Origin: Salimicrobium flavidum
GTDB lineage: Bacteria > Bacillota > Bacilli > Bacillales > Halobacillaceae
Assembly: GCF_900156645.1 (NCBI RefSeq)
Contig: NZ_FTOC01000009.1
Coordinates: 62,001 to 126,000 of the forward strand
Reading direction: 5' to 3'
Length of the DNA stretch: 64,000 nt
In this document: piece by piece, positions 45,501 through 54,448 of the stretch
Layout: each line of letters begins with the position of its first letter
Position numbering within the stretch: position 1 is the stretch's first letter
Translations under genes and position numbers: made by a program
Notes under the pieces: generated by a model
What the model saw: the letters and a program-made list of their open reading frames with translations, nothing else
Database searches by the model: none
Told to the model about the DNA's origin: nothing

Positions 45501-45719
45501 CTCATATTGACGCGTCAAGTGAGCGGCTTCCCGTTCCGGATAGACGTCTTCGAAAGTTTTTCCGGCTACATCCGCCGGTAGCGAAGCGGCTTTTCTCGCT
45601 TCTTCTGTCACTTGTACATAAGAAAAACCTTCTTTTTCCATCTTCATCAAATAAACGATATCATGAAGCTTGCTCATGAGTTGAAACAGGTGCGCCGACG
45701 TCGAGTCATCTCTCATCAT
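42570..45719 (-). CDS. GGDEF-EAL-GAF-GGDEF c-di-GMP protein
   Basis: A 1,049-residue soluble protein. Domains in order: PAS-like (about 15-120), GGDEF-1 with RMDGDEF at about 210-215, EAL with YEALARW at about 335 and ITESAIMED, DDFGASYSSL, KIDQSF, AEGVEK further on, a GAF domain (about 595-740), a second GAF-like region (about 760-890), and GGDEF-2 with RLAGDGF, which lacks the glutamate. GGDEF-2 is therefore probably inactive as a cyclase, while GGDEF-1 and EAL look largely intact. The order is unusual because a second GGDEF follows EAL. ATG 45719 has GGAGGG; an upstream in-frame start lacks a site. Confidence 0.9.
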   Translation of the reverse strand: MMRDDSTSAHLFQLMSKLHDIVYLMKMEKEGFSYVQVTEEARKAASLPADVAGKTFEDVYPEREAAHLTRQYEKAVFAEDVTFFSDRMNVLYNADRYASTILLPVHEREGDSYVLGITSDLKSGVAAELLETIGMYDYLTGLPNLLKIKQDAGRMLVEEGHLKVRTVYFDIDSFKLVNATIGIEKSNDILKEIVEKVSKVISQDSILGRMDGDEFVLIGMMSTSEAVLVSETILDVISGISYEVEGEDIYLSSCAGISGEASEVDDMISQASIAMRQAKRDGKNNVSIFKETNYISEQLNESVLEKELEHALENGEFDVFYQPKLNVIKEEVSYEALARWFSSKLGTVSPGVFIPLAEKSRLIEKITKRVFEKVCQDILHYKEEFRNRRVAVNLSANMFHKTMLEDTLLSVIEGYGIHPEAFELEITESAIMEDPDQARDIIDHLRALGFRVVIDDFGASYSSLNYLKQFSIDGIKIDQSFIRELKTDIRDKDYEIVKMIITLARKLHLSVTAEGVEKAGHYDVIKRLKADELQGYFISKPMAAASLEGVLSSLASMFSFGGDCISGKSDIDEGELRRLGELHRLNLEGFDFSERYDRIVEIVSRTFSVPTAILSLLTKDQQVYKSSVGLPELFAELGGMEIENSTCGGMIETEKPLVLPDLNLMAEERYKYFVREYGYQFYAGVPLITKNGEIIGSLCILDTDLRKFDDTDVQLLEEYADWVMTEIEMQDYLKETNRRQQAMEDIYRTIVKDLPVEERIEQVLRSFLEWSHYTGAFFYMGERECHLTRSGRKDIDPGVIKSLAKQSIEEGYHEEREGDITISNSLKSSILDETSGTKVGGFFLYTLPGEYTAVKEPVVIRDIVSQLAVIGGWAANEWEKEKREKEISCLVYRDSLTGLWNRKAFREDTEKKLSKQEPFTILFIDIDNFKVINDTWGHLIGDEVLQTIARRLAKETDGREAEAYRLAGDGFLLVFVEENGLNTCPEQLLEAIRTPVMTSEGEVCVSASLGLYTSTEEQPESIDEVMKKADEAMFLKKSMGGNGGEVYSR

Positions 45720-45796
45720 AAAGTCCCTCCTGCGGTGCCGGACACGTTCTCCACACACTTCTCCTTCTATTATCGTACATTCCGGTGAAATAATTA

Positions 45797-45830
45797 AAGC
45801 TTCCTCTTTTGGACAAAGAGGAAGCTTCTT
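45797..45830 (-). terminator. Terminator of the MBL hydrolase gene
   Basis: AAGCTTCCTCTTTT pairs with AAAGAGGAAGCTT directly after the hydrolase stop codon, with a T-rich tail. Confidence 0.8.
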
Positions 45831-46754
45831 CTAATTTTCTTTCTGAACGTAGTCATAGAGCCCCATAGCACAAACTTTCATATCTAAATCAATTATTTTG
45901 TACACGTCATGATCTTGCGGCACACCTCTGGCGTTCAGGTGAGCTTCCACTTGTTTTCTAAGATTTTTTTCAATTACTTCAAGCGATGTTTCCTCTCTGG
46001 CGATATCAAGGAATTCCGGAATCCATTCTCGCACTTCCTTCATCGCCAGTTCCGGTTCCTCCGTCATCCCGTAGTGACCAAAATAGAGACGGGATGGCTC
46101 CCGGTGGCGAAAGCGCTGAATCTGTGCAAGCATGGCTTCAGGGTTGAATTGATTCGGAGAAGTCGACGGAAGGTAAAACGTCACCCCTTCCACGTGGTGG
46201 TATCTGATACCGGCCGTATCTCCTGTGAAGATACCGTTGCTGACAGGGTCGTATATACCGATATGATGATTGGCATGACCGGGAGTATCCAGAAATTCGA
46301 GTTCCCTGTGCTCATCAATCGTCAATACATCCCCTTCTCCCTTTTCGATGATCTTCTCTTCCGGTATAGGGACGACAGGCTCGAACAATCGATCGAATTC
46401 TTCACCGTAAACGGCTCTGGCACCTTTAACGAGCCGGGACGGGTCCGCCAGATGACGCTTCCCTTTCGGATGAACGATTACTTCCGCGTTCGGACACGAT
46501 TCCAGAAATAGACCAGCACCTCCGGCATGATCTAGGTGAACATGAGTCACTATAATATACTTCACATCCTGAAGAGATATGTTCAAAGTCTCCAGTCCTT
46601 CTTTAATTCTTTTAACCGAAGGACTGGGTCCCGTTTCGATCAGCGTCACTTGCTTGTTGTCGAGAACATATGTCCCTGTTCTTCCTTCGAAACCCATATC
46701 ATATCCGTCGATCAGATATGTATGGAAACCTAAATCTTTCGGTCGTTCGCTCAT
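45831..46754 (-). CDS. MBL-fold metallohydrolase
   Basis: About 307 residues. The zinc motif is H71-V-H73-L-D75-H76 in THVHLDHAGG, with the later GHANHH, FTGDTAG and YFGHYG ligands. It lies in the glyoxalase II-like class of the metallo-beta-lactamase fold. Start at ATG 46754 (MSERPKDL) after GGAGGG; two upstream codons are possible. Substrate unknown; a thioester hydrolase is likely. Confidence 0.9.
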   Translation of the reverse strand: MSERPKDLGFHTYLIDGYDMGFEGRTGTYVLDNKQVTLIETGPSPSVKRIKEGLETLNISLQDVKYIIVTHVHLDHAGGAGLFLESCPNAEVIVHPKGKRHLADPSRLVKGARAVYGEEFDRLFEPVVPIPEEKIIEKGEGDVLTIDEHRELEFLDTPGHANHHIGIYDPVSNGIFTGDTAGIRYHHVEGVTFYLPSTSPNQFNPEAMLAQIQRFRHREPSRLYFGHYGMTEEPELAMKEVREWIPEFLDIAREETSLEVIEKNLRKQVEAHLNARGVPQDHDVYKIIDLDMKVCAMGLYDYVQKEN

Positions 46755-46871
46755 TCTCATCCCTCCTGTTTCTATATTACTAAAAAATGGATGATGATGT
46801 AAGGGCTTTCTTTCTGGATTCCTGCATTTATCAACCCTCTTTTTAAATGAATCAATTTCATAATTGCTTTC

Positions 46872-47330
46872 TCAAAAAACGTTCAGACCTCCAGAATTCT
46901 TGATCGCATCAATGGCCACCGTATCGTCCTGGATATAGCCTTCCTTCATCGCCTGATGGACGATGTCCTGACCGACGTCCCGGAGGACATCAGCTTCCTG
47001 GATCTTTTCCTGGATACGGGTGTAAGAAGCTTCCGAGGGGACACGATCCGAGAGAAGAAATCCACAGTCGAACCGGAAAAACGGATCCTCGTTCAGGCGC
47101 CGGACCAGCCGTTTGATATCGGGGATCCTTTCCACCACACGGATGATCAGCGACTGGACCATCGCTTCGTAGTTCAGCTCCGCAGGTGCACCACGACGGG
47201 ATTTCTTAACCACGACAGCCATGACGGGGTCCAGATTCAGGGAGGATAAGATAGCCTCATACCGGTGGGTAGGTTGCATGTCATATAAATCGGTGATGTC
47301 AAATAAGCTCTCTTGCCTTATAATGGACAT
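46872..47330 (-). pseudogene. IS1182 family transposase, N-terminal fragment
   Basis: The frame MSIIRQESLFDITDLYDMQP runs on to PHRYEAILSSLNLDPVM, then FRFDCGFLLSDRVPSEASYTR and DDTVAIDA, typical of the N-terminal third of IS1182/DUF772 transposases. The sequence then leaves the family pattern and stops after about 152 residues; the catalytic region is missing. GGAGGG precedes the ATG. No matching inverted end was found, so the element is truncated on its 3' side. Confidence 0.85.
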
Positions 47331-47481
47331 AGGGAGTCCCTCCAGTCTTTTTGGTAGTTGTGGTGAACCACCATTATACAAGACTTGGGGAGGTACTTCC
47401 TTTTTTATGTCTTGAACCCGTTGGGGGACAAGGGCTAGGATTTATGAAATTGACTCAAATGATAGCCTTTTCAGAAATATT

Positions 47482-47490
47482 TGTTATAAT
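47482..47490 (+). promoter_or_regulatory. Extended -10 box of panBCD
   Basis: TGTTATAAT is an extended -10 (TGn-TATAAT) about 36 bases before the panB start codon. A TTGACT lies 29 bases upstream of it, too far for a standard -35. Confidence 0.55.
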
Positions 47491-47526
47491 CTATTTTGAG
47501 TGCGATTGTTCGAAGGAGGCAGCAAG

Positions 47527-48381
47527 ATGAAAACGACGAAAGATTTTCAAAAAATGAAAGATAAGAACGAAGCTATCGCTATGATGACCGCGTACGACTA
47601 CCCTTCCGCAAAACTCACCGAAAAGTCGGGGATGGATATGATTCTCGTCGGAGATTCTCTAGGTATGACCGTTCTCGGGTATGACTCCACGGTTCCTGTC
47701 ACCATTGATGATATGGTCCTCCATACTAAGGCCGTCCGGCGCGGGGCCAAAGACACCTTCACCGTCACCGACCTCCCTTTCATGACATACCATATTTCCG
47801 AAGAGACCACTTTGCGAAATGCTTCCAGACTTCTGCAGGAAGCAGGAGCTCAGGCTGTGAAGCTCGAAGGAGCAGGCAGTGTCCTTTCAATGATTTCCCG
47901 GCTCACCTCCGCCGGGGTTCCGGTGATGGCGCATCTGGGGCTGACCCCTCAGTCCGTCGGTGTGCTCGGAGGATATAAAGTACAGGGGAAAAAAGCCGAA
48001 GAAGCCGAGCAACTGCTCCAGGATGCCAAAGCAGCAGAAAAAGCGGGGGCGTTCGCTCTCGTCCTTGAATGTGTACCGAAGCAGCTGACCGGGCTCATCG
48101 TCGAAACCCTCTCCATCCCCGTCATCGGAATCGGAGCCGGGGCAAAAGCCGATGGCCAGGTCCTCGTTTATCACGATGTCATCGGTTATGGCAGCGAACA
48201 TCTACCTAAATTCGTAAAACAATATGCAAATGTCCAGGATACGATTGAAGAGGCTCTCCATCAGTACGTATCGGAAGTGAAAGATTCCCGCTTTCCGGAG
48301 GATCAGCATACTTTCACGATGGATGAAGACACACTCACTCACTTATATGGAGGCAAAAATGAACGTCATTACAACGATTGA
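47527..48381 (+). CDS. panB: 3-methyl-2-oxobutanoate hydroxymethyltransferase
   Basis: A 284-residue TIM-barrel enzyme and the first step of pantothenate synthesis: 5,10-methylene-THF plus 2-oxoisovalerate gives ketopantoate. Motifs [42 protein letters not shown] (here [10 protein letters not shown]) and [17 protein letters not shown] are complete. ATG 47527 has GAAGGAGG. It is the first gene of panB-panC-panD, each overlapping the next. Confidence 0.96.
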   Translation: MKTTKDFQKMKDKNEAIAMMTAYDYPSAKLTEKSGMDMILVGDSLGMTVLGYDSTVPVTIDDMVLHTKAVRRGAKDTFTVTDLPFMTYHISEETTLRNASRLLQEAGAQAVKLEGAGSVLSMISRLTSAGVPVMAHLGLTPQSVGVLGGYKVQGKKAEEAEQLLQDAKAAEKAGAFALVLECVPKQLTGLIVETLSIPVIGIGAGAKADGQVLVYHDVIGYGSEHLPKFVKQYANVQDTIEEALHQYVSEVKDSRFPEDQHTFTMDEDTLTHLYGGKNERHYND

Positions 48382-49225
48382 AACCATGCGCGCATACCGA
48401 AAAGAAAATTGGAACAGCTCCATCGGCTTCGTTCCTACCATGGGGTACCTGCACGAAGGACATATGTCTATGGTGGAACGTTCGACACAAGAGAACGACC
48501 TTACCGTTATCAGCATTTTTGTGAACCCTCTGCAGTTCGGTCCGGATGAGGATTTTGATAACTACCCCCGCGACCTCGAGCGTGATAAGCGTATCGCCCG
48601 TGAATACGGGGCGGATGTCATCTTCCATCCATCCGTAGAAGAAATGTATCCCGAAAAAAGAACCACCTCCCTCCAGGTCATCGACCGGACGGACGTCCTG
48701 TGCGGACCGGCCCGCCCCGGTCATTTCGACGGAGTAGCCACCGTCGTACTGAAGCTTCTTCAGATCATCCAGCCTGAGTACATGTACCTCGGCCAGAAAG
48801 ACGCCCAACAAATCGCTGTACTCGAAGGCGTCGTCTCGGACTTCAACATCCCTGTACGTATCGTTCCCTGCCCGACTGTAAGGGAAAAAGACGGACTCGC
48901 CAAAAGCTCGAGGAATGTAAATCTTACACCGGAAGAACGACAGGAAGCCCCCTTTCTAAAGGAGAGCCTGCAACACGCAGCAACTATGGTCAAAGAAGGG
49001 CACTGGGAGCCCGAAACAATAAAAAAAGAAATGGAAAGTATACTGAATGAAAACACTTCCGGCATCATCGATTACCGCGAAGTGTTATCCTATCCTTATC
49101 TCAAACCCGCTACCCCGGAAGATAAGAAATGGATCTGCGCTGTAGCCGTATACTTCGAAAAGGCCCGGCTGATCGACAATATCATTATTGAACTGCCTGA
49201 ACGACAGAAAGGAGAAACCACATGA
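48359..49225 (+). CDS. panC: Pantothenate synthetase
   Basis: A 288-residue ATP-dependent ligase joining pantoate to beta-alanine. [14 protein letters not shown] carries the HxGH motif, with [25 protein letters not shown], and [13 protein letters not shown]. The start at ATG 48359 ([10 protein letters not shown]) has GGAGG and overlaps panB by 23 bases. Confidence 0.96.
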   Translation: MNVITTIETMRAYRKENWNSSIGFVPTMGYLHEGHMSMVERSTQENDLTVISIFVNPLQFGPDEDFDNYPRDLERDKRIAREYGADVIFHPSVEEMYPEKRTTSLQVIDRTDVLCGPARPGHFDGVATVVLKLLQIIQPEYMYLGQKDAQQIAVLEGVVSDFNIPVRIVPCPTVREKDGLAKSSRNVNLTPEERQEAPFLKESLQHAATMVKEGHWEPETIKKEMESILNENTSGIIDYREVLSYPYLKPATPEDKKWICAVAVYFEKARLIDNIIIELPERQKGETT

Positions 49226-49608
49226 ACCGAACAATGATGAATGGAAAAATACACCGCGCCCGCGTTACCGGCGCCAATCTCAACTACGTCGGGAGCATCA
49301 CGCTCGATCCCGATATTTACGAAACGGCCGGTATGCTTCCGAATGAAAAGGTACAGATCGTCAATAACAACAACGGAGAACGTCTCGAAACGTATATCAT
49401 CCCCGGTGAACGAGGTAAGAAAGAAGTCTGCTTGAACGGAGCGGCCGCCCGTCTTGTGCAAGAAGGCGATGTCATCATCATCGTCTCCTATGCTTCAATG
49501 AGTGACGAAGAAGCGAGAAACCACTCTCCGAAAGTGGCTATCCTGAACGGAAACAATGAAGTGACCGAAACCCTCGGCACCGAACCGGCCTTCACGACTT
49601 ATCTGTAA
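49222..49608 (+). CDS. panD: Aspartate 1-decarboxylase
   Basis: A 128-residue proenzyme that makes beta-alanine from aspartate. Self-cleavage between G24 and S25 (NYVGSITLD) creates the pyruvoyl group. [19 protein letters not shown] is conserved. It starts four bases inside panC, so the three genes are coupled. Confidence 0.96.
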   Translation: MNRTMMNGKIHRARVTGANLNYVGSITLDPDIYETAGMLPNEKVQIVNNNNGERLETYIIPGERGKKEVCLNGAAARLVQEGDVIIIVSYASMSDEEARNHSPKVAILNGNNEVTETLGTEPAFTTYL

Positions 49609-49616
49609 CCCATAAT

Positions 49617-49662
49617 AAAACGCCTATCCCAAGGTTTTTCTTTTAAGGATAGGCGTTTTTTC
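49617..49662 (+). terminator. Terminator of panBCD
   Basis: AAAACGCCTATCC pairs with GGATAGGCGTTTT, then a T-rich tail. Confidence 0.9.
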
Positions 49663-49666
49663 TTTT

Positions 49667-51376
49667 TTATCCGATCAACGTATTTTCGAGCTGTTTCATT
49701 CGATGAAAATATCCATCACGACTTATAAGCTCTTCATAACTTCCTGTTTCCACCACTTCTCCCTGGTTCATAACGATGATTTCATCCATTTTTTCCAGCC
49801 CCTGCAGATTATGGCTGATAAGAATAACAGTGTCGTCTCGTGTCTCTTCCCGGAAATTATCCATGAGCTCCTTCTCCGTCAAAGCGTCCACCGATGAGAA
49901 AGGCTCATCGAGAATCCATGTGCGTGCTTTTTTCAAATAGATTCTAGCCAGGGCAAGCCGCTGCTTCTCCCCGCCGGATAAGTTCATGCCACGCTCCTCT
50001 ACCGCATCTTCCGGCGATAAGTGAGCGAGTTGCACGCGGGCAAGCACTTCTCCCATTTCCTGATCATCAGCATCTTCTTTTGCAATGGCAAGATTATCTC
50101 CGATCGTTCCATGGAAGAAATGGTTCTCCTGCAGTATGATGTTCACCCTTTTCCATAAACTTTCCTCGTCCACTTCCGCCATATTTTCACCGTGGACGGT
50201 TATATCGCCTGCGTCCACCTCAGCCATGGAGAGGAGGAGCTGTTGGATAGTCGATTTCCCGGAACCGCTGGGCCCGACGATAGCTGTTTTCGACCCCGGA
50301 GGAAAGTTGAGCGTAATGTTCTGAAGGACGGGCGCCGGGCTTTCCGGAAACGAATAAAATACGCCATCGAGGGAAAAAGCCAGCGGTTCTTCTGTATCCA
50401 GCTGTACAGGTCTCTTTTCTGCCGTTTGTGCCACCGGAAGGGAAAATAACCGCTTTGCAGCGTGCCGGTTATCTTCAAAATATACAGGCACACTGGCCAT
50501 CGGTCCAGCGTCTTCAAACACCATCAAAGAAATCATGATGAACATGGCGAGAAAGATTCCATCCAATTCCCCTGCCTCGATCAACCAGACAGAAACCCCG
50601 ACTACTACCCAGGTCGCTGTCAGGGAGACGAGAAGATTCAATGACTGTCCCTGGACCATCTGCAGTTGCTGGTGTTCATGCGTTTCTTCATATGCTTCCA
50701 TCGAATTTTTAACGTCCTTTTCTTTCTCTTCCTGCTTCTGATAAATTTTCAAGTCACGGAACCCGTACATCCATTCTGTCAGCTTCACCGAAAGTAAACC
50801 ACGTCCCTCCCGTACAGACTGCTGACTTCTTCGCTGTCTAAGGGCCGTCAAGAAAGGGATAACCCCTCCGACCATAACGAGGCCGACAAAGAACAGCAGT
50901 GCCAGTACCCACGAGAAGAAGGTGGTGAAGACGATCGTACTAAGGAAAACGATTCCCAGTACAATCGGCGGATAGTAAACTCTTAGAAAGAAGTTCTGAA
51001 GACTCTCCACATCTCCGATCACCCGGGAAAGGAGATCACCGCTTCTGTATTTCTGAAAAATCTTCGGCACTCCCGGCTCGAGCAGCTCAAAGAAGCGGAG
51101 ACGGATATGGCTGAGAATCGTGAACGTGGCGCGGTGGGAAAATAATCGCTCCGCATACCGGCCAAGCGCCCTCATGAAACCGAACAGCTTCACCATCGCA
51201 ATGACGATAATCAATGTATAGAGAGGCGGCGTAAGCGCGGCTTTTGAAATCAGGTACCCACTGGCACCAAACAACCCTACAGTCGTCAGTCCTGCAATAA
51301 CCCCGAACACGATGGAGAGCCAGATGTCCCTCTTTTCTCTCGCTACGAGACCCAGTACGATTTTCAACTCGTTCAT
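49667..51376 (-). CDS. cydC: Thiol reductant ABC exporter subunit CydC
   Basis: A 569-residue half-transporter: an N-terminal six-helix domain (about 1-310, with FGFMRALGRYAERLFSHRATF), then an ATPase with Walker A GPSGSGKST, signature MNLSGGEKQRLALARI and DEPFSSVD. With CydD it exports cysteine or glutathione-type reductants needed for cytochrome bd assembly. It overlaps cydD by four bases (ATGA). The cydAB oxidase genes are not in this window. Confidence 0.93.
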   Translation of the reverse strand: MNELKIVLGLVAREKRDIWLSIVFGVIAGLTTVGLFGASGYLISKAALTPPLYTLIIVIAMVKLFGFMRALGRYAERLFSHRATFTILSHIRLRFFELLEPGVPKIFQKYRSGDLLSRVIGDVESLQNFFLRVYYPPIVLGIVFLSTIVFTTFFSWVLALLFFVGLVMVGGVIPFLTALRQRRSQQSVREGRGLLSVKLTEWMYGFRDLKIYQKQEEKEKDVKNSMEAYEETHEHQQLQMVQGQSLNLLVSLTATWVVVGVSVWLIEAGELDGIFLAMFIMISLMVFEDAGPMASVPVYFEDNRHAAKRLFSLPVAQTAEKRPVQLDTEEPLAFSLDGVFYSFPESPAPVLQNITLNFPPGSKTAIVGPSGSGKSTIQQLLLSMAEVDAGDITVHGENMAEVDEESLWKRVNIILQENHFFHGTIGDNLAIAKEDADDQEMGEVLARVQLAHLSPEDAVEERGMNLSGGEKQRLALARIYLKKARTWILDEPFSSVDALTEKELMDNFREETRDDTVILISHNLQGLEKMDEIIVMNQGEVVETGSYEELISRDGYFHRMKQLENTLIG

Positions 51377-53103
51377 TGCGCTTCACCTCCCTGACTCACC
51401 GTCGTCATCCGCCGATATTCATCCACATCCCGGAGGAGCTCTTCATGCGACCCCTGGCCCGCCACTCGTCCATTTTCAAGAAAAAGAATTTCATCCGCTT
51501 CTCTGATTGTATGCAGCCGATGCGCCACCGTAATCATCGTCGCTTGTTCCGAAAGCTCCTCAAGGGATTCTCCGAGAATACGTTCCGTTTCCAAATCCAG
51601 ACCCGTCGTCGGTTCATCGAGGAGAATGACATAAGGGTTTTTCAAAAAGGCACGCGCAAGAGCCAGACGCTGCTTCTCTCCTCCAGAAAGCCCGCGACCT
51701 CCCTCTCCTACAGAGGTTTCCATCCCACTATCAAGTTTCTGCACCAGCTCATGCAGTCCGGCTTTTTGGATCGCTTCACTGACTTCTTTTTCTGAAGGAT
51801 CACCATGAGCCCCGATTACTACGTTTTCCCTCAACGTCCCAGAAAAGATGTAAGGATGCTGGGAAATATAGCTGATATGGTTCATCCACTCTTTTTCCTG
51901 ATAGGAATAGAGAGAGCGTCCTTCCACTTCAATCATTTCCCGGGAAATAGGTAATAACCCACTGAGAATATGAAGAAGCGTGGATTTCCCCGATCCGGTC
52001 CGTCCCGCAATCGCCAGGCTCTTGCCAGGAGAGAGATCGACGGTTACAGGCCCAAGTTCAAAACCATCTTCCTCATAGCTGTACGTTGCCTGACGGAGGA
52101 TTATATGGGGAGGGCGGGAAAGAACAAGCTTCTCTTCCCCCCACATCACTTCATCCTCAGGTTTATTGATCTCTTCATATACTTTCGCAGCCGCTCCCAT
52201 ACTTGTACGTCCGGTATGGAAGGCAAAGCCGAGTTGTTTCAGGAAGTTGTAGAACTCCGGAGCCAGTATCAGTATGAAAAAGGCTGTAAAGAAGTTCATA
52301 TTTTCAAAAATGATCAGCTGTAGCGCGATCTCCAGAGCAATCAGTCCGATGCTCAACATTGAAATGAGTTCAAGCATAAGCGAAGATACGAAAGCCGTCT
52401 TCAACACTTCCATCGTCGCCTCCCGGAACCGGAGACTGCTGGAGCGTATCGTTTCTTTCTGGTCATTCGCTTTGAGAAACAATTTAAGTGTCGTAAGACC
52501 CTGAAGGATATCCAAAAATTTTCCGGATAACGCATTCAGCTCTCCCACTTTCTCCTCTGATTTCTCCTTCGTTTTCAAGCCGATGATGATATAAAAAAGG
52601 GGGATGAACGGGGAAGTAGCCAGAATGATAAGAGCGGAATTCAGATGAGTGAGGGCGATAGTCACAAACAGAAAGAACGGTACAATCAGCGATTGGATGA
52701 CCTGTGGCACATATCCACTGAAATAACTGTCCGTTTCTTCAATTGAATCCATGAATATGCTGACACGTCTCCCCGCTTCTGTCTGAGCCGCATCTCTGGT
52801 GGAACCTGAAGCTATTTTGTGAAGGAGTCTGTACCTCATCTCACGTTTTGCCCGCGAAGCCAGACGCACCCCGGCACGGGAGATTACCGTACTCACCCCT
52901 GTTCTCAGCCATAATACAGCGAGCAGATAAAAAAGAGGAGCCATCACAGCGGATAGTCCCGCCCCGTTGATGAAGACATCATCCACGATCGACACGAAAA
53001 GATACCCCTGCATAATGATACTTGCAGCAAGCACCAAAGCAGCGACGGCCATCACCGTCACTTTTTTCCACTCCTGTTTCAATATCAGATTCCATTCCTT
53101 CAT
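51373..53103 (-). CDS. cydD: Thiol reductant ABC exporter subunit CydD
   Basis: A 576-residue half-transporter with a six-helix domain and an ATPase: Walker A GRTGSGKST, Q-loop ISYISQHPYIFSGTL, signature RGLSGGEKQRLALARA, Walker B VILLDEPTTGLD. ATG 53103 (MKEWNLILKQ) is the best start; the longer frame begins inside the Rex box. A Rex operator and a TATAAT -10 lie upstream, so the pair is probably induced when NADH rises. Confidence 0.93.
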   Translation of the reverse strand: MKEWNLILKQEWKKVTVMAVAALVLAASIIMQGYLFVSIVDDVFINGAGLSAVMAPLFYLLAVLWLRTGVSTVISRAGVRLASRAKREMRYRLLHKIASGSTRDAAQTEAGRRVSIFMDSIEETDSYFSGYVPQVIQSLIVPFFLFVTIALTHLNSALIILATSPFIPLFYIIIGLKTKEKSEEKVGELNALSGKFLDILQGLTTLKLFLKANDQKETIRSSSLRFREATMEVLKTAFVSSLMLELISMLSIGLIALEIALQLIIFENMNFFTAFFILILAPEFYNFLKQLGFAFHTGRTSMGAAAKVYEEINKPEDEVMWGEEKLVLSRPPHIILRQATYSYEEDGFELGPVTVDLSPGKSLAIAGRTGSGKSTLLHILSGLLPISREMIEVEGRSLYSYQEKEWMNHISYISQHPYIFSGTLRENVVIGAHGDPSEKEVSEAIQKAGLHELVQKLDSGMETSVGEGGRGLSGGEKQRLALARAFLKNPYVILLDEPTTGLDLETERILGESLEELSEQATMITVAHRLHTIREADEILFLENGRVAGQGSHEELLRDVDEYRRMTTVSQGGEAQ

Positions 53104-53120
53104 TCCGTCACCCCACTCAA

Positions 53121-53146
53121 CGTGAATCATTTCACAATTAATTATA
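53121..53146 (-). promoter_or_regulatory. Rex operator and -10 box of cydDC
   Basis: TTGTGAAATGATTCACG (53121-53137 on the minus strand) matches the Rex consensus TTGTGA-N6-TCACAA in 10 of 12 fixed positions. It lies directly after TATAAT (53141-53146). Rex control of cyd genes is established in Bacillus. Confidence 0.78.
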
Positions 53147-53211
53147 CGTGATACCAGCACTAAATTAAAGAAAAGGAGATTCACTACGGAACCGATACAC
53201 GATCGATCAAT

Positions 53212-53280
53212 GAAAAAATTGGCCCGGACGCCTCACCTTCCAGCAGAGAACGCCCCCCGTTCCGGAATCGCTCCGTCCGG
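53212..53280 (-). terminator. Possible terminator of trxB
   Basis: CCGGACG at 53274-53280 can pair with CGTCCGG at 53224-53230 around a partly paired interior. A T6 run follows on the minus strand. Weaker than the other terminators. Confidence 0.45.
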
Positions 53281-53351
53281 TAAGGGGGCAGCCAGTTCTT
53301 GTTCTGCAGAAGGTTCGCATTCGGACCAAATCACTTCTTACTATTTTCTAC

Positions 53352-54305
53352 TCAGGAAAGCGTTTGACTCCAGTCGATGACCGCTTCGCCTTCGAGGTAC
53401 CGTTCGGCATCCATTGCCGCCATACAGCCGGTACCTGCAGCCGTAACCGCCTGACGGTACTTGGCATCCTGCACATCGCCGCAAGCGAAAATCCCTTCCA
53501 CGTTGGTATTCGTCGTACCGGGGTCGACAAGAATATATCCTTTGTCGTCCATATCGAGCTTCCCTTTCACAAATTCTGTATTCGGATTGTGCCCGATCGC
53601 TACGAAAACACCGTCTGTTTCGAGGACTTCTTCTTCTCCGGTATCGTTATCCTTCACTTTCAACCCACTGATTTTCATACCATCAGATTGCATCTCGAGC
53701 GGCGTTTTATTGAGCGCCCAGGTGATTTTTTCATTCGCTTTGGCCCGGTCCTGCATGATCTTGGAGGCTCTGAGCTCATTCCTGCGATGAACGATTTGTA
53801 CTTCACTAGCGAATTTCGTCAAAAAGTTCGCTTCTTCCATCGCGGAATCTCCGCCTCCGACAACGACGAGCTTTTTATCACGGAAGAAAAAGCCGTCACA
53901 TGTAGCACAGGTACTTACACCTTTCCCGATATTCTCTTTCTCGCCTGGAATACCGAGCATTTTCGCAGACGCGCCGGTAGAAATGATGAGGGTGCTCGTT
54001 TCAATATCATCCATGCCGTTGATTTTCAGTTTGAAGGGACGATCTGACGTATCTACATCTTCGACCCAGCCCCGTTTAATGACAGCACCGAAACGCTCTG
54101 CCTGTTTCTTCATGTCCTCCATCAACTGAGGCCCCATGATCCCATCGGAAAAACCGGGATAGTTCTCCACTTCCGTCGTAAGTGTCAGCTGACCCCCCGG
54201 TTCGGGTCCTTCGATGACCAGCGGCTCCATATTTGCGCGGGCCAGATATACGGCTGCTGTAAGTCCAGCAGGCCCGGTTCCAAGAATTACTGATTTATAT
54301 GTCAT
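53352..54305 (-). CDS. trxB: Thioredoxin reductase
   Basis: A 317-residue flavoprotein that reduces thioredoxin with NADPH. FAD motif LGTGPAGLTAAVY, redox pair C133-AT-C136 in STCATCDGFF, NADPH motif GGGDSAMEEA, C-terminal FACGDVQDAKYRQAVTAAGTG. All key residues are present. GGAGGG precedes the ATG. Confidence 0.96.
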   Translation of the reverse strand: MTYKSVILGTGPAGLTAAVYLARANMEPLVIEGPEPGGQLTLTTEVENYPGFSDGIMGPQLMEDMKKQAERFGAVIKRGWVEDVDTSDRPFKLKINGMDDIETSTLIISTGASAKMLGIPGEKENIGKGVSTCATCDGFFFRDKKLVVVGGGDSAMEEANFLTKFASEVQIVHRRNELRASKIMQDRAKANEKITWALNKTPLEMQSDGMKISGLKVKDNDTGEEEVLETDGVFVAIGHNPNTEFVKGKLDMDDKGYILVDPGTTNTNVEGIFACGDVQDAKYRQAVTAAGTGCMAAMDAERYLEGEAVIDWSQTLS

Positions 54306-54448
54306 ATACGACTCCCTCCTTAAATATCCTTACTACCACCATACCCTCCTTGGTAGGAAAACATTCTTTTCAAACATAAACAGTTAGCAATTTCTGAAGC
54401 AGACGTATAAAATAAATAAACAGACAGTCAAGAAAGGTGTATGATGAT

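Noticed and set aside
47450-47455. TTGACT as the -35 of panB
   Set aside because: It is 29 bases from TATAAT, far outside normal spacing. The extended -10 is kept instead.
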